Shown one piece after another: positions 1 to 12,618 of a stretch of 64,000 nt of DNA. Source of the DNA: Tetradesmus obliquus (lineage: Eukaryota; Chlorophyta; Chlorophyceae; Sphaeropleales; Scenedesmaceae); contig CP126200.1 in assembly GCA_030272155.1 (NCBI GenBank), forward strand, positions 3,534,001 to 3,598,000, in the 5' to 3' direction. Numbering within the stretch: the stretch's first letter is position 1; each line of letters begins with the position of its first letter. Under the pieces are notes generated by a model. The model saw only the letters and a list, made by a program, of their open reading frames with translations. It was not told where the DNA came from and searched no databases. Position numbers and translations under genes: made by a program.

Positions 1-55
1 AACAGCAGTAGCAGCAGTAGCAGCAGCAGCAGCAGCGACAAGTAAGCCAGGCAGC

Positions 56-1399
56 ATGCGTTATACTGTACTGGAGAACCCTCCCTGGTGGGAATGCATA
101 GGTCTGGGGTTCCAGGTGCGGCCAGGTGTCACTGCAGGCAGGCTCGACAGCCTGTACGCAAGCATGCCCAATCCATTGTGTGCAGTAAAGCTCATTTATT
201 TCCAAAACTGCAGTCAACAGGCGGCCTCTTCTGCACACCACCAAGCAGTCCCACTGCCCAATCAGATGTCGATGCACGAATACAGATGCAACGGCTGACT
301 TGCTGGAGTTGATGTGTGCTGCACTGGCCTGCTGTCACGCAGCAATACCTCACCATGATTGGCAGCATCCTGGTTCCCTTCATTTGTATCCCTGCAATGG
401 GCGGCAGCCCTCAAGGCAAGTACACAGCCCACTGATTCCACCTGATGGCTAGTCAATGCAAGGCGACAGTCGACAGTGTGTTCTGCTGCAGTCTGTTTTG
501 TCGGTCACATTGACAGTCACTGCAAGGTCGCAGTCTGGCCTGATTCATGCACCTGACAGCAGCTTGAAGCCATGTTTAGCGCATGTGATACCTGCAGATG
601 CGGCAGCAGCTTGTGCTGGTCAAACACAACTCACCCTTTACAACAGCTGCAGGCCCCGCAACGGAGCTGATGCGCTGCGCCGCATTGCTGCACAAAGGCT
701 GAGCCAGCAGTGGGAGTCATTCATTCACTCCGTCTGTGCATTAGCCAGTGTCAGCAGCTGTATGCCATCTCCAGCAACATCCGCTGCCTGCTGGGCCGTC
801 TGCAGCACAGCTGTCTGATTCCCTTACCCTAAACCTGCGTCCACACAAGGTGGAGGCTTTTCTCCCGGCCCCAGCATAGTGCAGATATGCTGTGCTTGTT
901 GCGCTTGCCACTCCGCTGCAGACCTCGCGTACGTGATTTGCACAGTCTTCTTTGTGGATGGCATCGTCACCTCGCTGCAGCTGATAGCAGGCGACAGGCT
1001 GCCCCTCATCCACAGCGCTGCTTTTGCATACGTCAACCCGACCCTGGCAGTTGCAGCCCACATCAAGGCAACACAGGCTTTTGCCAGTGAGCACGAGCGA
1101 TTTCTGGTGAGCACACTTGCCTGTGTAGCGCCGTTCCTTTGCTATGTTATCAACATTGTCATGACGCCTTGTCATAAGACTGTATGTTCAACATGCCGCT
1201 GATCAGTAGTGCCAGGACACAAGCGTTGCTGGCCCTGGTGTTGCCTTTTGAATGCCATGGCGACAACGGCATGGTCTGAATTTGACTGATTTGTGTAGTT
1301 GTGCTGCTGCGTGGCTGCCTGCAATGCAGCACACGATGCGGGAGATGCAGGGCGGCTTTATGGTAGCGGGATCATTGTGGGCATTTGGGCCGACTCATA

Positions 1400-1465
<66 letters not shown>

Positions 1466-2842
1466 AGTACACGATGCGGGAGGTGCAGGGCGGCGTTATT
1501 GGCAGCGGGCTCATCATCCTCCTGGTGGGTGGGTGGGTGGGTGTGCCTGTCCAGCTCTACCCATAGCAGCACACGTCGCCCGCACAACTCACACAAACAG
1601 CACAATGAAAGCATCTTGATTGTCGTACATATGACCTTCAATGAGGCATCACTGGCAGTTGATGGGCAGCTGCTATCTGCCGTACAATGTGTCACTGAGC
1701 CAGTTGCACTGCCCCTGCAGCCACATTCAACCAGTGACCATTGAGCCACTGTACAAGCTTGCTTGGCACGTCCTGGCTGCTTGCGTGTTGGCTGTTCTGC
1801 TGTAAGCATGGTGCATTGCTGTTGCTTTGCGCGTGTGCTTTGTGCTGCAATGGTGCGCAGGTGGGGGCCACAGGCATTGTGCGGCCGCTGCTGAGAGCGC
1901 TGGGGCCGATCACTGTGGCAGCAAACATTGGAGTGCTGGTGAGAGGAGCCTGACTGGCTCATCATCATGTTACCCGTCAAGCCATAGCATCAACGCCACC
2001 GGCTGACTGGCTGGCACAACCCCTGGGATCACATGCCAGCTGTTGTTACATGCGTCAGTACATACCTTCACAAATCATATTACATATATGTTGCGCTTCA
2101 GTTGTGTGCAGCAGTGACGCCGTGTGAGAGTTGTGGACAGTTGCTCTAGCCACAAGAGTTGGCGCGCTGGATATGATTGACTGCTTTGATGGCTTGCTTG
2201 CTGATAGCGTATTCGCAGCGGCAATATCAAAGGTGGTGCCTCAGACAACTCACTACAAAGCAGGTTCTTGAACTGCTACCCTATGCATGGCCTGCTGCTT
2301 GCTGCTTATGAAGCTGCTAACAGTTACACCCATTTTGCAATCAAAAAAATTCAGCAAGTATACATGCTGCAACCTCACCATCAATCTGTCCTGCAGGGCC
2401 TGGCACTTTACAGCAGCGGGTTCTCAGGCATGATGGCTTGCCCGCAGCTGGGCTTGATGCAAATGGCCCTGCTGATACTGTTCAGTCAGTATCTGAAAGG
2501 AGTGGCGATCCCGCTGCCCTGCAAGTTGGGCAGGTGACCAGCAGCAACGACGGAGCGTTTGGGGTTGCACCAGGGGGTGCTGCCGTGACTACAGACTAGC
2601 CTGCATGCATGTATGCATGCATGCATGTATGCCAGCAGGTGGCACACCCAGCTGGCAACCTGCTCTGCCAGCCGCAAACGCGCAGCAGTGCAAAGGATAA
2701 CTGTAATGTGCAAGCAAACCTTCCACCAGACAAAGGATTTGTCGTCATACGCATCACATCAGGGTGATGCCCCCTGCAACGCCAGCCTGTATGCGCAGTC
2801 GCACCAGGATGCAGTACACGTCCTTCACTGACTTTTGACACG

Positions 2843-2874
<32 letters not shown>

Positions 2875-2877
2875 GTG

Positions 2878-2918
<41 letters not shown>

Positions 2919-2921
2919 GTG

Positions 2922-2958
<37 letters not shown>

Positions 2959-2961
2959 GTG

Positions 2962-3053
<92 letters not shown>

Positions 3054-5053
3054 CGTGCCTGCCTGCCTGCCTGCCTGCCTGCCTGCGGCCACCTCTTACC
3101 ACAATCTAACACACATTGCCGACCATCACACCAGGATACATCACCAGTCCCTCACCAACTCTCAGGTAGATAGATAGAGGGGTTGCACGGTGTGTTCATG
3201 CGGCATACGCCACCACAGACACCTGGTAAAGACCAACTCTTGACACGCTGCCTGCCTGCCTGCCGCCACCTCCCTTTCAACCGACACACACCTCGCCGGC
3301 CAGGGCCCGCATCTTCGAGCTGTTCCCTGTCATCCTGAGCATCCTCACCAGCTGGTGCATTGCCTGGATCATAACAATCAGCGGCGCATATGACAGCGCC
3401 GGCCCCGAGGTGCAGGCGGCCTGCAGGACAGACCAGTCCCATGTTTTGGCGGCTTCGCCATGGTTTAGGTTTCCCTACCCGGGGCAGTGGGGGCCCATCT
3501 CGATGAGCTGGGCCAGCACACTGACCATGCTGGTGGGTCTGAAACACCGTACATACGTTTTCTGCGTCGCTGGGCTGGTGCATGCCATGCTGCGCTTTTT
3601 GGTGTGGCTCTGCATGTGTTACACCTATTGGGCTGTTGATGAGGGTGCTGAGTGTGGGACGCGCAGCTTCCTGCAGCAACATTGCCACATTTCTGCAAGC
3701 AGCTTGCACACAGCTTCAGAGGAACTCCCAGCCAGGTGATGGCAGGCATGCCACACACACAGCTAGCAAGCACCGCTGTGACAGTCAATAACGACTGATC
3801 AAACTGTTGTTGCCCACTGTGCGGCCTGTGTGCCTCCCATGCATGTGCAGGCTGGTGCGCTGCCGGCTTGTGTGGAGAGCCTCGGAGACTACTTTGCTGC
3901 TGCAGGCATCGTGGGTGGGTGGTGCAGTGCAGTGCATTGCAAAGGGTGATGTGCCAGCCTGCGTTTTGCATGGCGTGTGTGCCTTCCTTGTTTCTTTTCA
4001 GGTGAGCAGTCTGTCAGTCACTACGGGTAGGTCCCTCAGCCCATCCTTCAAAGTTCCCCTCATTGACATGCAACCAAACTACACACATGCCTGGACCACA
4101 AGCTCCAGCACACTCTCAAGCAGTCACACCCTTTCACTACGCTCGCCCCTTGTTTCCCTGCCCCGTGCCCCTTGCCAGGCGCCCCCGTGCCGCCGCCAGG
4201 GCTCGTCTGCAGGGCCATCGCACTGCAGGTATGTCCACTGCTTGATGATAGATAGATAGATAGAGGGGTTATGTAACAGATTACATGGTGTGTTCATGCA
4301 GCATACGCCACCACCAACACCTGGTCAAATGGGATTCAGCATAGAGCTCAACACGGGCCGGCCCTGACTGCTTGATGCCGTGCTGCCGGTCAGCTGCGCC
4401 CGCATGACAGCCCACTCGAAGCGTCAGGAGACTGTGGGCTGTGGTCTCCCGGTCCAGCGTTGCTTGGATGTGCCCTCAGCATGCTGCGACTGCTCAGCCT
4501 ACAAGCGTGCTGTGTGCCGCAAAATCACTGATGGCCAAGGCACCGCAGGCAGGCTGGCTGCTGTATGATTTTGGATTCGTCCTGTTGCCGCAGGGCGCCT
4601 CCTGTGTGCTGGCTGGGCTGTGGGGCACTGCCAGCGGCACCACTGCCATCAACGAAAACATCGCTGCCATGGCCATCACGCGCGTGGGCAGCCGACGTGT
4701 GATGCATATGGCTGCGCTGTGCGCGCTGGCGATGGGGCTCATGGGTGAGCGGCGCTGCAGCAGATGCTCACCCCGTTGTTGACTGGCCTCCGCTGAAGAC
4801 TCATTTGACAGGCCAAGATGTGACTTGTATGGATGTGCGCGCTAGTGATGCGGCTAGACGGTGCGCTGCACTGGTCCGCAGTGCTGCTGCTTCTCCATGC
4901 AAACTATGTTCAGGCATATGGTCCCTGAAGCGAGTAATCGGTTGCTTTGTCTGCTATTCTGCTGTATGTTATCTCTGGTGGTGCTGCGGCCGCATATATG
5001 TAGATGGTCGTTGACTCTGTGCTTGCTCAGGAGCTGCTCAGTTGGCCACCGCC

Positions 5054-5088
<35 letters not shown>

Positions 5089-6365
5089 GCAGCCAAATTT
5101 GGTGCGCTGTTTGCTTCCATGCCCAATGCCATGGTCAGCGGGTGAGCACCTTGGCACCATGTTAGCGGCACATGGTTTAGCTGTGCTGTGTTGGGCTCTA
5201 TGGCAGAGATGGGTCTTTGCGCTTGCGTGCTTGGCTGTTGCAGGCTGCCATGCACGAGGTTGAACGGATCAGGTGATTCACAGCTGCAGATGCGCATGCA
5301 CAGTCTACAGTACCACAGCTCAGTACATCATTGTGTTTGCGGTGCAATGGGCAGACACCGCATGCAATGACTGTTTGCCTGCAGGCTCTTCATGGTGATG
5401 TTTGGCATCATCAGTGCAGTGGGATTAGCGCAGATGAGTCACACCGAGCAGCATTCCAGCAGGAAAATTTTCATCCTGGGTTTTGCGCTGTACAGTGGCT
5501 TGTCAGTCACATACTACGTATCCGATTTCACAAACAAGCACGGCCATGGTCCTGTCAGCACCAGCAGCGATGTCTTCAACAGCATTGCAAACAGCGTGTT
5601 TTCGTCTGCGGCGGCAGTGGCGCTGTTACTAATGCTGTTACTTGACAACACGATCAAGGGGAGTGATGCGGAGAGGGGGCTGACAGTGTGGCATGGCATC
5701 CTGAGGGAGGGGGTGCAGAAGGCAGCAACTGGTGGGAGGATGAGTTCTGTAACAAGGTGAGAAAATGACAAGGCGAATGTGCTGTCACAACCACAGCACT
5801 GCACAATAGTATCACACGGTGGTCGGAAGCGGGTTTCTGCTGTGCCGCTTGAAAGGCTAGTGTGCAGACCCAATCACAGCAGATGATGTTTGAGCAAGCA
5901 TTGATGGCTGCAGACAATGTGTATAGTGTAAACAGCGCACCACTACCGTGATCATTGGCAGGGCATGCTGTAGCCCACATTGCATTCCAGCATGACCCAG
6001 AAGATGAAAAAAATATGCAGATGTATGGCCTCCCATTCAATGGCACACAGAGATTCCAGCGCCGCTTGCAGCCGTTGAAGGGGTGGCTGCGTCAGCACAT
6101 CGCAGCGCTGGTTGCTGGCGCGCGGCAGCAGGCAAGCAAGCTTTGCTGCGGGTTATGGCGCTGCAGCAGCAACACGGACCTTCCAGTAGAATCTCACCAG
6201 CCTGCAGCTGCTGCAGAGAGTATTCGGCTGTCAGATGACACAGGTGATTGGCGGCAAGATGTGCAGATGGCTGCAAAACAGCATGATGAAGAAGATGCAG
6301 GAGAGCTGCTCACAACAGCAGGCAGTGGCAAGTTAGACCAAAGCAAGGTTGAGCGTAATGTCTAG
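56..6365 (+). CDS. Nucleobase-ascorbate transporter (NAT/NCS2 family), 13 exons
   Basis: Multi-pass membrane permease expected to import purines, pyrimidines or ascorbate by cation symport. Proposed exons: 56-115, 343-415, 922-1106, 1468-1524, 1861-1938, 2397-2533, 3304-3532, 3851-3914, 4179-4228, 4594-4744, 5093-5141, 5385-5731, 5962-6365. They sum to 627 codons plus TAG, a usual NAT length. Diagnostic pieces are the start ENPPWWECIGLGFQ, TMs ending GLALYSSGFSGM and LILFSQYLKGVAIPL, ACRTDQSHVL, the TM8 glutamate in ACVESLGDY (about residue 282), the signature ENIAAMAITRVGSRR (332 onward) and the tail YGLPFN. Oddities: the TM1 Gln-His motif reads Gln-Gln (residues 20-21), and the signature Gly is Ala. 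Intron 2 is GC-AG. The 5731/5962 junction was chosen for phase; the better-looking donor at 5756 breaks the frame. An upstream exon before position 56 cannot be excluded. Confidence 0.91.
1330..1376 (+). repeat. Second copy of NAT exon 4 (5' edge)
   Basis: A CAG acceptor at 1327-1329 is followed by sequence closely matching the start of exon 4 at 1468. Both read TMRE(M/V)QGG in the same register. The copies are 138 bp apart. The first could splice to a GT at about 1377 or be silent; only the second gives a clean phase-0 exon of 57 nt. Confidence 0.75.
1401..1467 (+). repeat. (CTG)n run ending in the exon 4 acceptor CAG
   Basis: About 20 CTG/TTG triplets run straight into the CAG used as the 3' splice site of NAT exon 4. 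In the sense strand the run may act as the pyrimidine tract. Open frames through it (poly-Leu, poly-Ala, poly-Cys, poly-Gln) are artefacts. Confidence 0.85.
2842..3086. repeat. (CCTG)n tetranucleotide microsatellite in NAT intron 6
   Basis: About 60 CCTG units, interrupted a few times by GTGT or CGTG variants. A short (CCTG)3 run with the same left flank (TTGACACGCTGCC) recurs at about 3241, shortly before the exon 7 acceptor, so the flank itself is duplicated. Because the unit is 4 bp, all six frames stay open; none is a gene. Confidence 0.95.
3168..3228. repeat. Intronic repeat, copy 1 (GATA run plus 40-bp core)
   Basis: A short TAGA run, then GAGGGGTT, then a core including GGTGTGTTCATGC, GCATACGCCACCA and ACACCTGGT. 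It recurs at 4246-4326. Both copies lie in introns of the NAT gene in the same orientation. Confidence 0.8.
4246..4326. repeat. Intronic repeat, copy 2
   Basis: Same order of elements as copy 1 (GATA run, GAGGGGTT, GGTGTGTTCATGC, GCATACGCCACCA, ACACCTGGT), with about 15 extra bases after GAGGGGTT. It lies right after NAT exon 9. Confidence 0.8.
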
Positions 6366-6432
6366 CATCGTCTAGGGCGTCCGATTGGCTTGCTGTTGTG
6401 GCTGGCGGAAGTTTGAAGTCGGTGTCATTCCT

Positions 6433-6437
6433 TGTAA
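6433..6437 (+). terminator. TGTAA poly(A) signal for the NAT gene
   Basis: TGTAA, the usual chlorophyte polyadenylation motif, lies 68 nt after the NAT stop codon and before the next gene starts at 6571. Confidence 0.5.
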
Positions 6438-6570
6438 CCATTAGTCACTGCTCTCCGACACTTATCACGGCATGTGCTGGTGTAGCCAGCAACGCTAACA
6501 CAGAGACAATCATGCAGCATCATGCCTGATTTGTTTCTAGGCCTATGAGCCAGCTGCAACGAGCCGCACG

Positions 6571-8737
6571 ATGCAGCTGCACAGCGTGAACTCGTCCCGC
6601 GCTTTGCTTGGCAACGTCCGCGTGGCTTCTGTGCTAGCTACGTCCGCCAGGAGAGCTTCAGTAAAAGCCATGAGCACAGCCAAGGCGTTGGTCTTCGAAA
6701 GGAATGGAGAACCGGCAGATGTCCTGCAACTGAAGGAGCAGCAGCTGCCGGAAGTGGGAGAGCAGGACGTACAGATACAGATCATCGCTGTAAGCGCCGT
6801 TCACCGTCAAACAACCCATCATGTATATAAGCAGAAGGCTCACACGACATGATCTGCGTCCCTTGCTGCCTCTGCTGCTGTCCTGCAGGCACCCATCAAC
6901 CCCTCAGACATCAACACAGTACAGGGCAAGTACCCACTGCAGCCAAGCCTGCCAGGCGTGCCAGGCCACGAGGGCGTAGGGAAAGTGGTGAAGGTCGGCA
7001 GCAAGGTGAGTCACAGGCCAGCTTGCAGCAGCATGCACAGCGCGCCGGGCGTTGTGCATGCAGGTGCAAACCCTAGCACAGCAGCAGGCATAAGACATGT
7101 GCATTGCATGCTTATCAATCAAACCTGTGTCAATTTGGCACGTGTATGACAGTCAAACCTTTTGACGCAGGATGGGAAGCGGTTTGCATCCATTTCAGCC
7201 GTGTTCCAGGCAGCCATGCTTTGCTCTCCCTGACAGGTTCTTTCTCACACAGGTGCTGCTACAGCTTCCCAGCAGTTGCCCTGCAAGCAGCACCTGCCTA
7301 TGCGCCCTTGCACCGCCCAAAGCACTCCTGCTTAACCATCATCAATGCAACACAGGTCGCTACTAGCTAGTAGCTTCCATTGCATCTACCAAATTATTAT
7401 GGTGCTTGCAGGTGTCGGGGCTGTCTGCTGGTGATCATGTGGTGCCGCTGGCCTCTGCTCTGGGCACCTGGCGTAGCGCAGGCGTGTTCAGGGCAGCAGA
7501 CTGGCACAAGGTGCCGCGCGACCTGCCCATTGCAGCAGCAGCAACACTCACCATCAAGTAAGCTGGCACTTCGAGAGGCTGCTCGCAATACTTCAGTGCG
7601 CTGTAATGTTTGAGAGAGGATAGTTGTGGGTCCTGGCTTAGATGGTGTGAGCCACAACAGGTTGAAGACACGTTCTGAGACCAGAGAAGGAATGTTATGA
7701 ACACCCACTGTACTACCTTGCTTGGTCAGGCTGCCAGGACCTCCTGCTGGCCTGCCCACAGCAGCTGCAGCAGGAGCAACAGCCACGCTATTCCTCATAC
7801 ATTGCATCATGATTGAACGCAACTGACAGCTCAGCTGCAGAGAAAGGCTGGCCAGCAGTCACTGGGCTGCAGTATGCTGAGCATGTATGTTGCCTGTCAT
7901 CCTGCTGCAACATCTGATGCCCCTGCTGGGCTGCTGCAGCCCTCCCACCGCGCTTTGTATGCTGGAGGACATCGTGCAGCTGCAGCCTGGCGACACTGTG
8001 GTGCAGAATGGGGCCACCAGCGCAGTGGGGCAGGTGTGCAATGTTTGCAGAGATATGAGGCACAATCGTTTATCAACAGTTATCTGTTCTTGCATCTGCG
8101 GGTCAAGGTATACTGTTTTTTCCATGATCTGGGCACATGTGGCTGTGTGAGGTGGCTTGCTGCACGGCTTGTTTGCTGTTGCTGCCTTCTGCCTGGCAGT
8201 TGCCACTGATACCGCGCATGCACATTGCCGCATGCTTGCAACAAGATGCCCCACAGAACTAGCAGCTGTCTGCCTGTGGTGTGTGCAAGCGATTTCCCGG
8301 TTAGCCTGCCGAGGGCAGCTTGTCGGTGTGGTGCGACAAGCGCGGCAGCCGTGAGGGTGCTGAACTGATCAGCCTGCCTGCCGCCTTTTTGTGCGGTGTC
8401 TGCTGCCCCGCAGCATGTGATCCAGCTGGCGATGGCCAAAGGCCTGAAGACGGTCAACGTCATACGCGACAGGTGCGCCAGCAGACCTGCTGCAGCAGCA
8501 GCAGCAGCAACTCTGCAAATCTTGTGGCAGACAGCTGACATGTTATGCCCCTTGCTCACAGCCATACGCCTCGCGCAGTGGTGCTGCGCCCACTTGTACT
8601 ACAGAGGCTTCATCTCTGGCAAGGAACAGCAGCAAACCACGCTGCATAAGTGCGTCTGGTCACCAGCTGTCCTGCCACGCAAGATACTGCCGCTCCAGTA
8701 GCCACTACCCATGAGCACACTGCTCTCGTCAGGCCCG

Positions 8738-8777
<40 letters not shown>

Positions 8778-9108
8778 TCAGGCCGGACTGGGAGGCTGCT
8801 GTGTCATGGCTGCGGGCAATGGGTGCTGACGTGGTCACCACTGAGCAGAAGCTCAAGGCAGACCTGGGTGCGCCGGCCATGAAATGCTGCTGCCTTCCGT
8901 GTTGTTTGGTGTGTTCCGTATTGATCTGTTGTTGTGTTATGTTATGTGTTGCAACATTAGCGGATTACTGCCTGTCAATGTGTGCATGAACATGCACTTT
9001 CAAGTGGCAGCTGCGACACGCTGCTCTGCGACTTGCTCAATGCATAATGTATCCGAGCTGGGCACTCACTGCCAATGCAACATGATGCTCTTCTCCTTCT
9101 ACCAATAC

Positions 9109-9149
<41 letters not shown>

Positions 9150-9858
9150 AGCTGCGTCAGGCTTGCCTGCCCCCAAGCTGGCCCTCAACTGCGTCGGTGG
9201 CAGCAGCGCAGCAGCGATTGCCAAGGTGCTGCAGGCTGGCGGCACACACGTCACGTATGGGGCCATGAGCATGCAGCCTCTGGCGCCGCCCACTGCGCTG
9301 CTCATTTTCAAGGACATAACATTCAGGGGCTTCTGGATCAGCGGAGGGTGAGCAGATTTGTGGTTTAGCGACCACAAAGAATGGCTTGACAGGATGAATG
9401 GCAGAATACCATGTTGGCTGCAAAGGCACCTGGATCAGCAGGCGCCGAATGTGAGGATCGTACCTTACTTTGCTGTTGTGCAAAACAGCGAGCCTGCTCC
9501 GTTTAAATTCCTTGTGATAGGTGCTTCGTTTGTGTTGAAAGCCATTTTGAATTCCGGTGCTGCTTGCAGGTGGGCGAAGCGTGCTGGCCCCGCAGCGCAT
9601 GCAGCGCTGCTGGACAAGGTGGTGGGACACATCCAGCAGGGACACCTCACGCCACCCAAGTGAGCAGCAGCAGCAGCAAGCCGCGCGCATGTACAGCCTG
9701 GAGTTTGGAAGTGCACGCTGTGTTGCACAACACATCGCCATTAGCCTGTGCAAATGTGATCACTATGCAGTCTGTAGTCTGTTGAGAGGGCTGGAGTGGT
9801 CAGTGGTATAAATGCTTTGCTGTAAAGCTCTGCCCACAACTGCCTGCATGCACTCTTG

Positions 9859-9894
<36 letters not shown>

Positions 9895-10059
9895 GCCTGC
9901 TGCGCCTGCTGCTGCTGCTGCGCCTGCTGCGCCTGCTGCTGCTGCTGCTGCTGCTGCCGCTGCAGGCTGCAGGAGTTCCCGCTGGCCCGCTTTTCTGAGG
10001 CGCTTGAAGCCAGCAGCGCCGCACACAAGCAGCACAAGGTGGCGTTTGTGCCGGAATGA
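6571..10059 (+). CDS. MECR: Mitochondrial enoyl-[ACP]/trans-2-enoyl-CoA reductase (MECR/ETR1), 9 exons
   Basis: NADPH-dependent 2-enoyl thioester reductase, the last step of each cycle of mitochondrial type II fatty acid synthesis (octanoate for lipoate). Exons: 6571-6789, 6889-7005, 7412-7557, 7940-8033, 8414-8472, 8782-8867, 9161-9347, 9570-9659, 9966-10059. They total 363 aa; the human protein has 373. The first ~35 residues are rich in Ser, Arg and Ala without acids, as in a mitochondrial presequence. Next comes [10 protein letters not shown] with the expected catalytic Tyr in QGKY (about residue 88), [19 protein letters not shown], the nucleotide-binding [35 protein letters not shown] and the family hallmark [10 protein letters not shown]. 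Phases agree throughout. Introns 5, 6 and 8 end in long CTG runs. It starts about 200 bp after the NAT stop. Confidence 0.93.
9859..9965 (+). repeat. (CTG)n/CGC run ending at the MECR exon 9 acceptor
   Basis: About 33 CTG triplets with regular CGC interruptions, then CTGCAG used as the 3' splice site. Similar shorter runs precede exon 6 (about 8740-8776) and exon 7 (about 9109-9150) of the same gene. Confidence 0.85.
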
Positions 10060-10753
10060 TGCAAAGTGTACAAAGCCGTGCTGGTGCAAAGATACTGTAT
10101 TGTCACCTTGGCGGTCTAGAGACTGGAGGCTGTGGGGTAGCCTTGTGGGCAGTGCGGGCATTGCTGCAGCAGTACTGTACTGCCACCTTGACAGACATCG
10201 TTCCAGTGATTGGGCACTTAGAGGACTCCGTGTTGCAGCAATTCTGTCAATGCAGTTGTGAGTTGCTGAGATTAGGTGTTGGGAAGTTGCACAGAGATGG
10301 TGAGGCACCAAGTTCGATGGGATGTAGGCAGTAGCAGCAGGATGCTATGATTGAAGGCCACAGCTCAGTCTGTCAGGACCCCAGGCTCGTTGACTGATGT
10401 GAAGGAGATCGAAGCGACTGATCAGACTTTGCCTCTCTAACAAGAGCAATGAACGTTGAAAAAGCTGAGACGCTTGCCCGTGTGCAGTGGCCGTGTCTTG
10501 GTGGGCGGGGTGTGTCAATGTCACATCACAGCAGTAACACAGCAGTTCTCCCAACACTTGACCGACAGCAATTACCAGCACTGTGCTTAGATCTGCAGCT
10601 TCAGGTGTTGCTACGTGCAGCGAACAGCTGCTGCAATGCGAACACCTCACTAGCACTCGCACGCCAGATTTGCAGAGCACGCCGTCTCCACTGATTGTTT
10701 TCAAAACACTTTCACTACCAGTAGTTTGGTGATCTTTCGGGCACGTTGGCGCG
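10060..10753. other. Intergenic: MECR 3' region and NAA15 promoter
   Basis: Short open frames on both strands have no recognisable motif. I saw no clear TATA box, and no TGTAA in the first 200 bases. Confidence 0.5.
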
Positions 10754-12567
10754 ATGGCGCAGCCCACACAGCCTCTGCCCAACAAGGAGTCTGGCCTGTT
10801 TAGACAGGTGGTCAAGTTCTATGAGAGCAAACAGTACAAAAAGGCCATCAAGGCCGCAGACCAGATCCTGAAGAAGTTTCCGGAGCATGGAGAGACGCTG
10901 GCAATGAAGGTGTGCAGCAGCAGGCTGGCAGCAGCAGCAGCAGTACTGCACGCAACTTTGCTGGACTGCAGCTGAGCAAGCAGATACCATTTATGGCTCA
11001 AGATGAGCTTTATTCAAATGTTCAACTCACCGGTGTTGTCCTCTCAGTGCTCAGGGGCCTATAGCTCGTAGTTATGCATGCCTGACTGCAAGCCTGGTGT
11101 GCTGCTGCATCTCATAGGGCCTGACTTTCAACTACATGGAGAAGAAGGAGGAGGCATACGAACTGGTCAGGAAGGGCCTCAGAGCGGACCTCAAGAGCCA
11201 CGTTTGCTGGCACGTTTACGGGTGAGTCGGCACATCTTGCTTGCTGGCAGGAGTGCCAGGTGACTGCGGCGGGCCAGATTGCACTCGCCAGCCTGGAACC
11301 CGGCACGAAAGCAGGCAGGGCCCGTCGTCTAATGTTGAAAAATACGTATGTTTTCGATTGTGATGTTGCCGTGCAGGCTGCTGTACCGCTCGGACAACAA
11401 TTACCTGGAGGCGATCAAATGCTACACGAACGCTCTCCGCTTCGACAAGGACAATGTGCAGATCCTGCGAGACTTAGCTATGCTGCAGGTTGGTTTTATA
11501 AAGCTGTGTAGGGGCGCAGCAGCCCCGATTGACCAGGAGCAGCACAGCCTGGCAGCAGCAGCAGCAGCAGTACAGGCATTTGGCACACTCAAGTGATTGG
11601 CGAGTTGTGCAGAATAGTGGCCTGTTTTGTCAGAGCATGATACACACATACAGAATCTCAAACAAAGCACAGCAGCAGGTGCAGTGCCAGGCTGCTGGTC
11701 AGTGTTTCCCCAGATTATTGCGTCTGTGCCATGAGTCTCTCAGTCGCATGCCCAGGCTGCGATTCACCAGCCGCTGCTGCACTTGCAGCTCCCTTGCTTG
11801 AACCACTCCGCCCCTGCAGTGATGCATGCCTTCACATATGCTGTCCGTCTCTGACAATTGCGTCACCACCTCTGTTACCCCTGCTGTGTTACTAACGCCC
11901 CGCAGATCCAGATGCGCGACATCGGCGGCTTTGTGGACACGCGCTACCGGCTGCTGCAGCTGCGCGCCAACAACCGCAACAACTGGATCAGCTTCGCCAT
12001 TGGGCACCATCTGGACGGCAACCACGAGCTGTGCGTGCAGATCCTGTCAGCGTTCGAGTCCACGCTGGTGAGCGGCCAGCAGCAGCAGCAGCAGCAGCGA
12101 CAGCAGCAGTTGCAGCGGCAACAGCAATAGAGAGTCCAACCCAGCTGCATCAGCCGAGCTGCTGTTATCAAGTATCTGCTCGTTGAAGTATATGTGGTAA
12201 GGGCCTGTTTCGTATACTTGCACAACAGCATATCTCTGCACGCGTTCCTGCAAGCAACCACGCTTTCCTGCAACCCGCCGCTTTCCTGTAAGCAGGACGA
12301 GGTGCCGTCCAGCGAGGCGTACGAGCACAGCGAGCTGCTGGCGTACAAGGCGCAGGTGCTGCAGGAGGGAGGCCAGCCTGAGGCAGCACTGACACTGCTG
12401 GAGCAGCAGCAGGTGAGGCTGGGGACTAAGGAATGAGGGATGAGGGTTGACACTAAGAGATGAGGTTTGAGGGGCTTGAGTAATGAAGATGGCAGTGGGA
12501 GGGAAGCAGCTGCTGCTGTTGGATGTGTAGGTAGACTTAGGGGGCGGGCACGGGATGGTGGCAATTC

Positions 12568-12618
<51 letters not shown>

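Noticed and set aside
1252-1744. Poly-Leu, poly-Ala, poly-Cys and poly-Gln ORFs
   Set aside because: Frames through the CTG run in front of NAT exon 4; no independent gene evidence.
2596-3177. Long ORFs on both strands encoding AGRQ and CLPA-type repeats
   Set aside because: They are translations of the (CCTG)n microsatellite; a 4-bp unit keeps all frames open.
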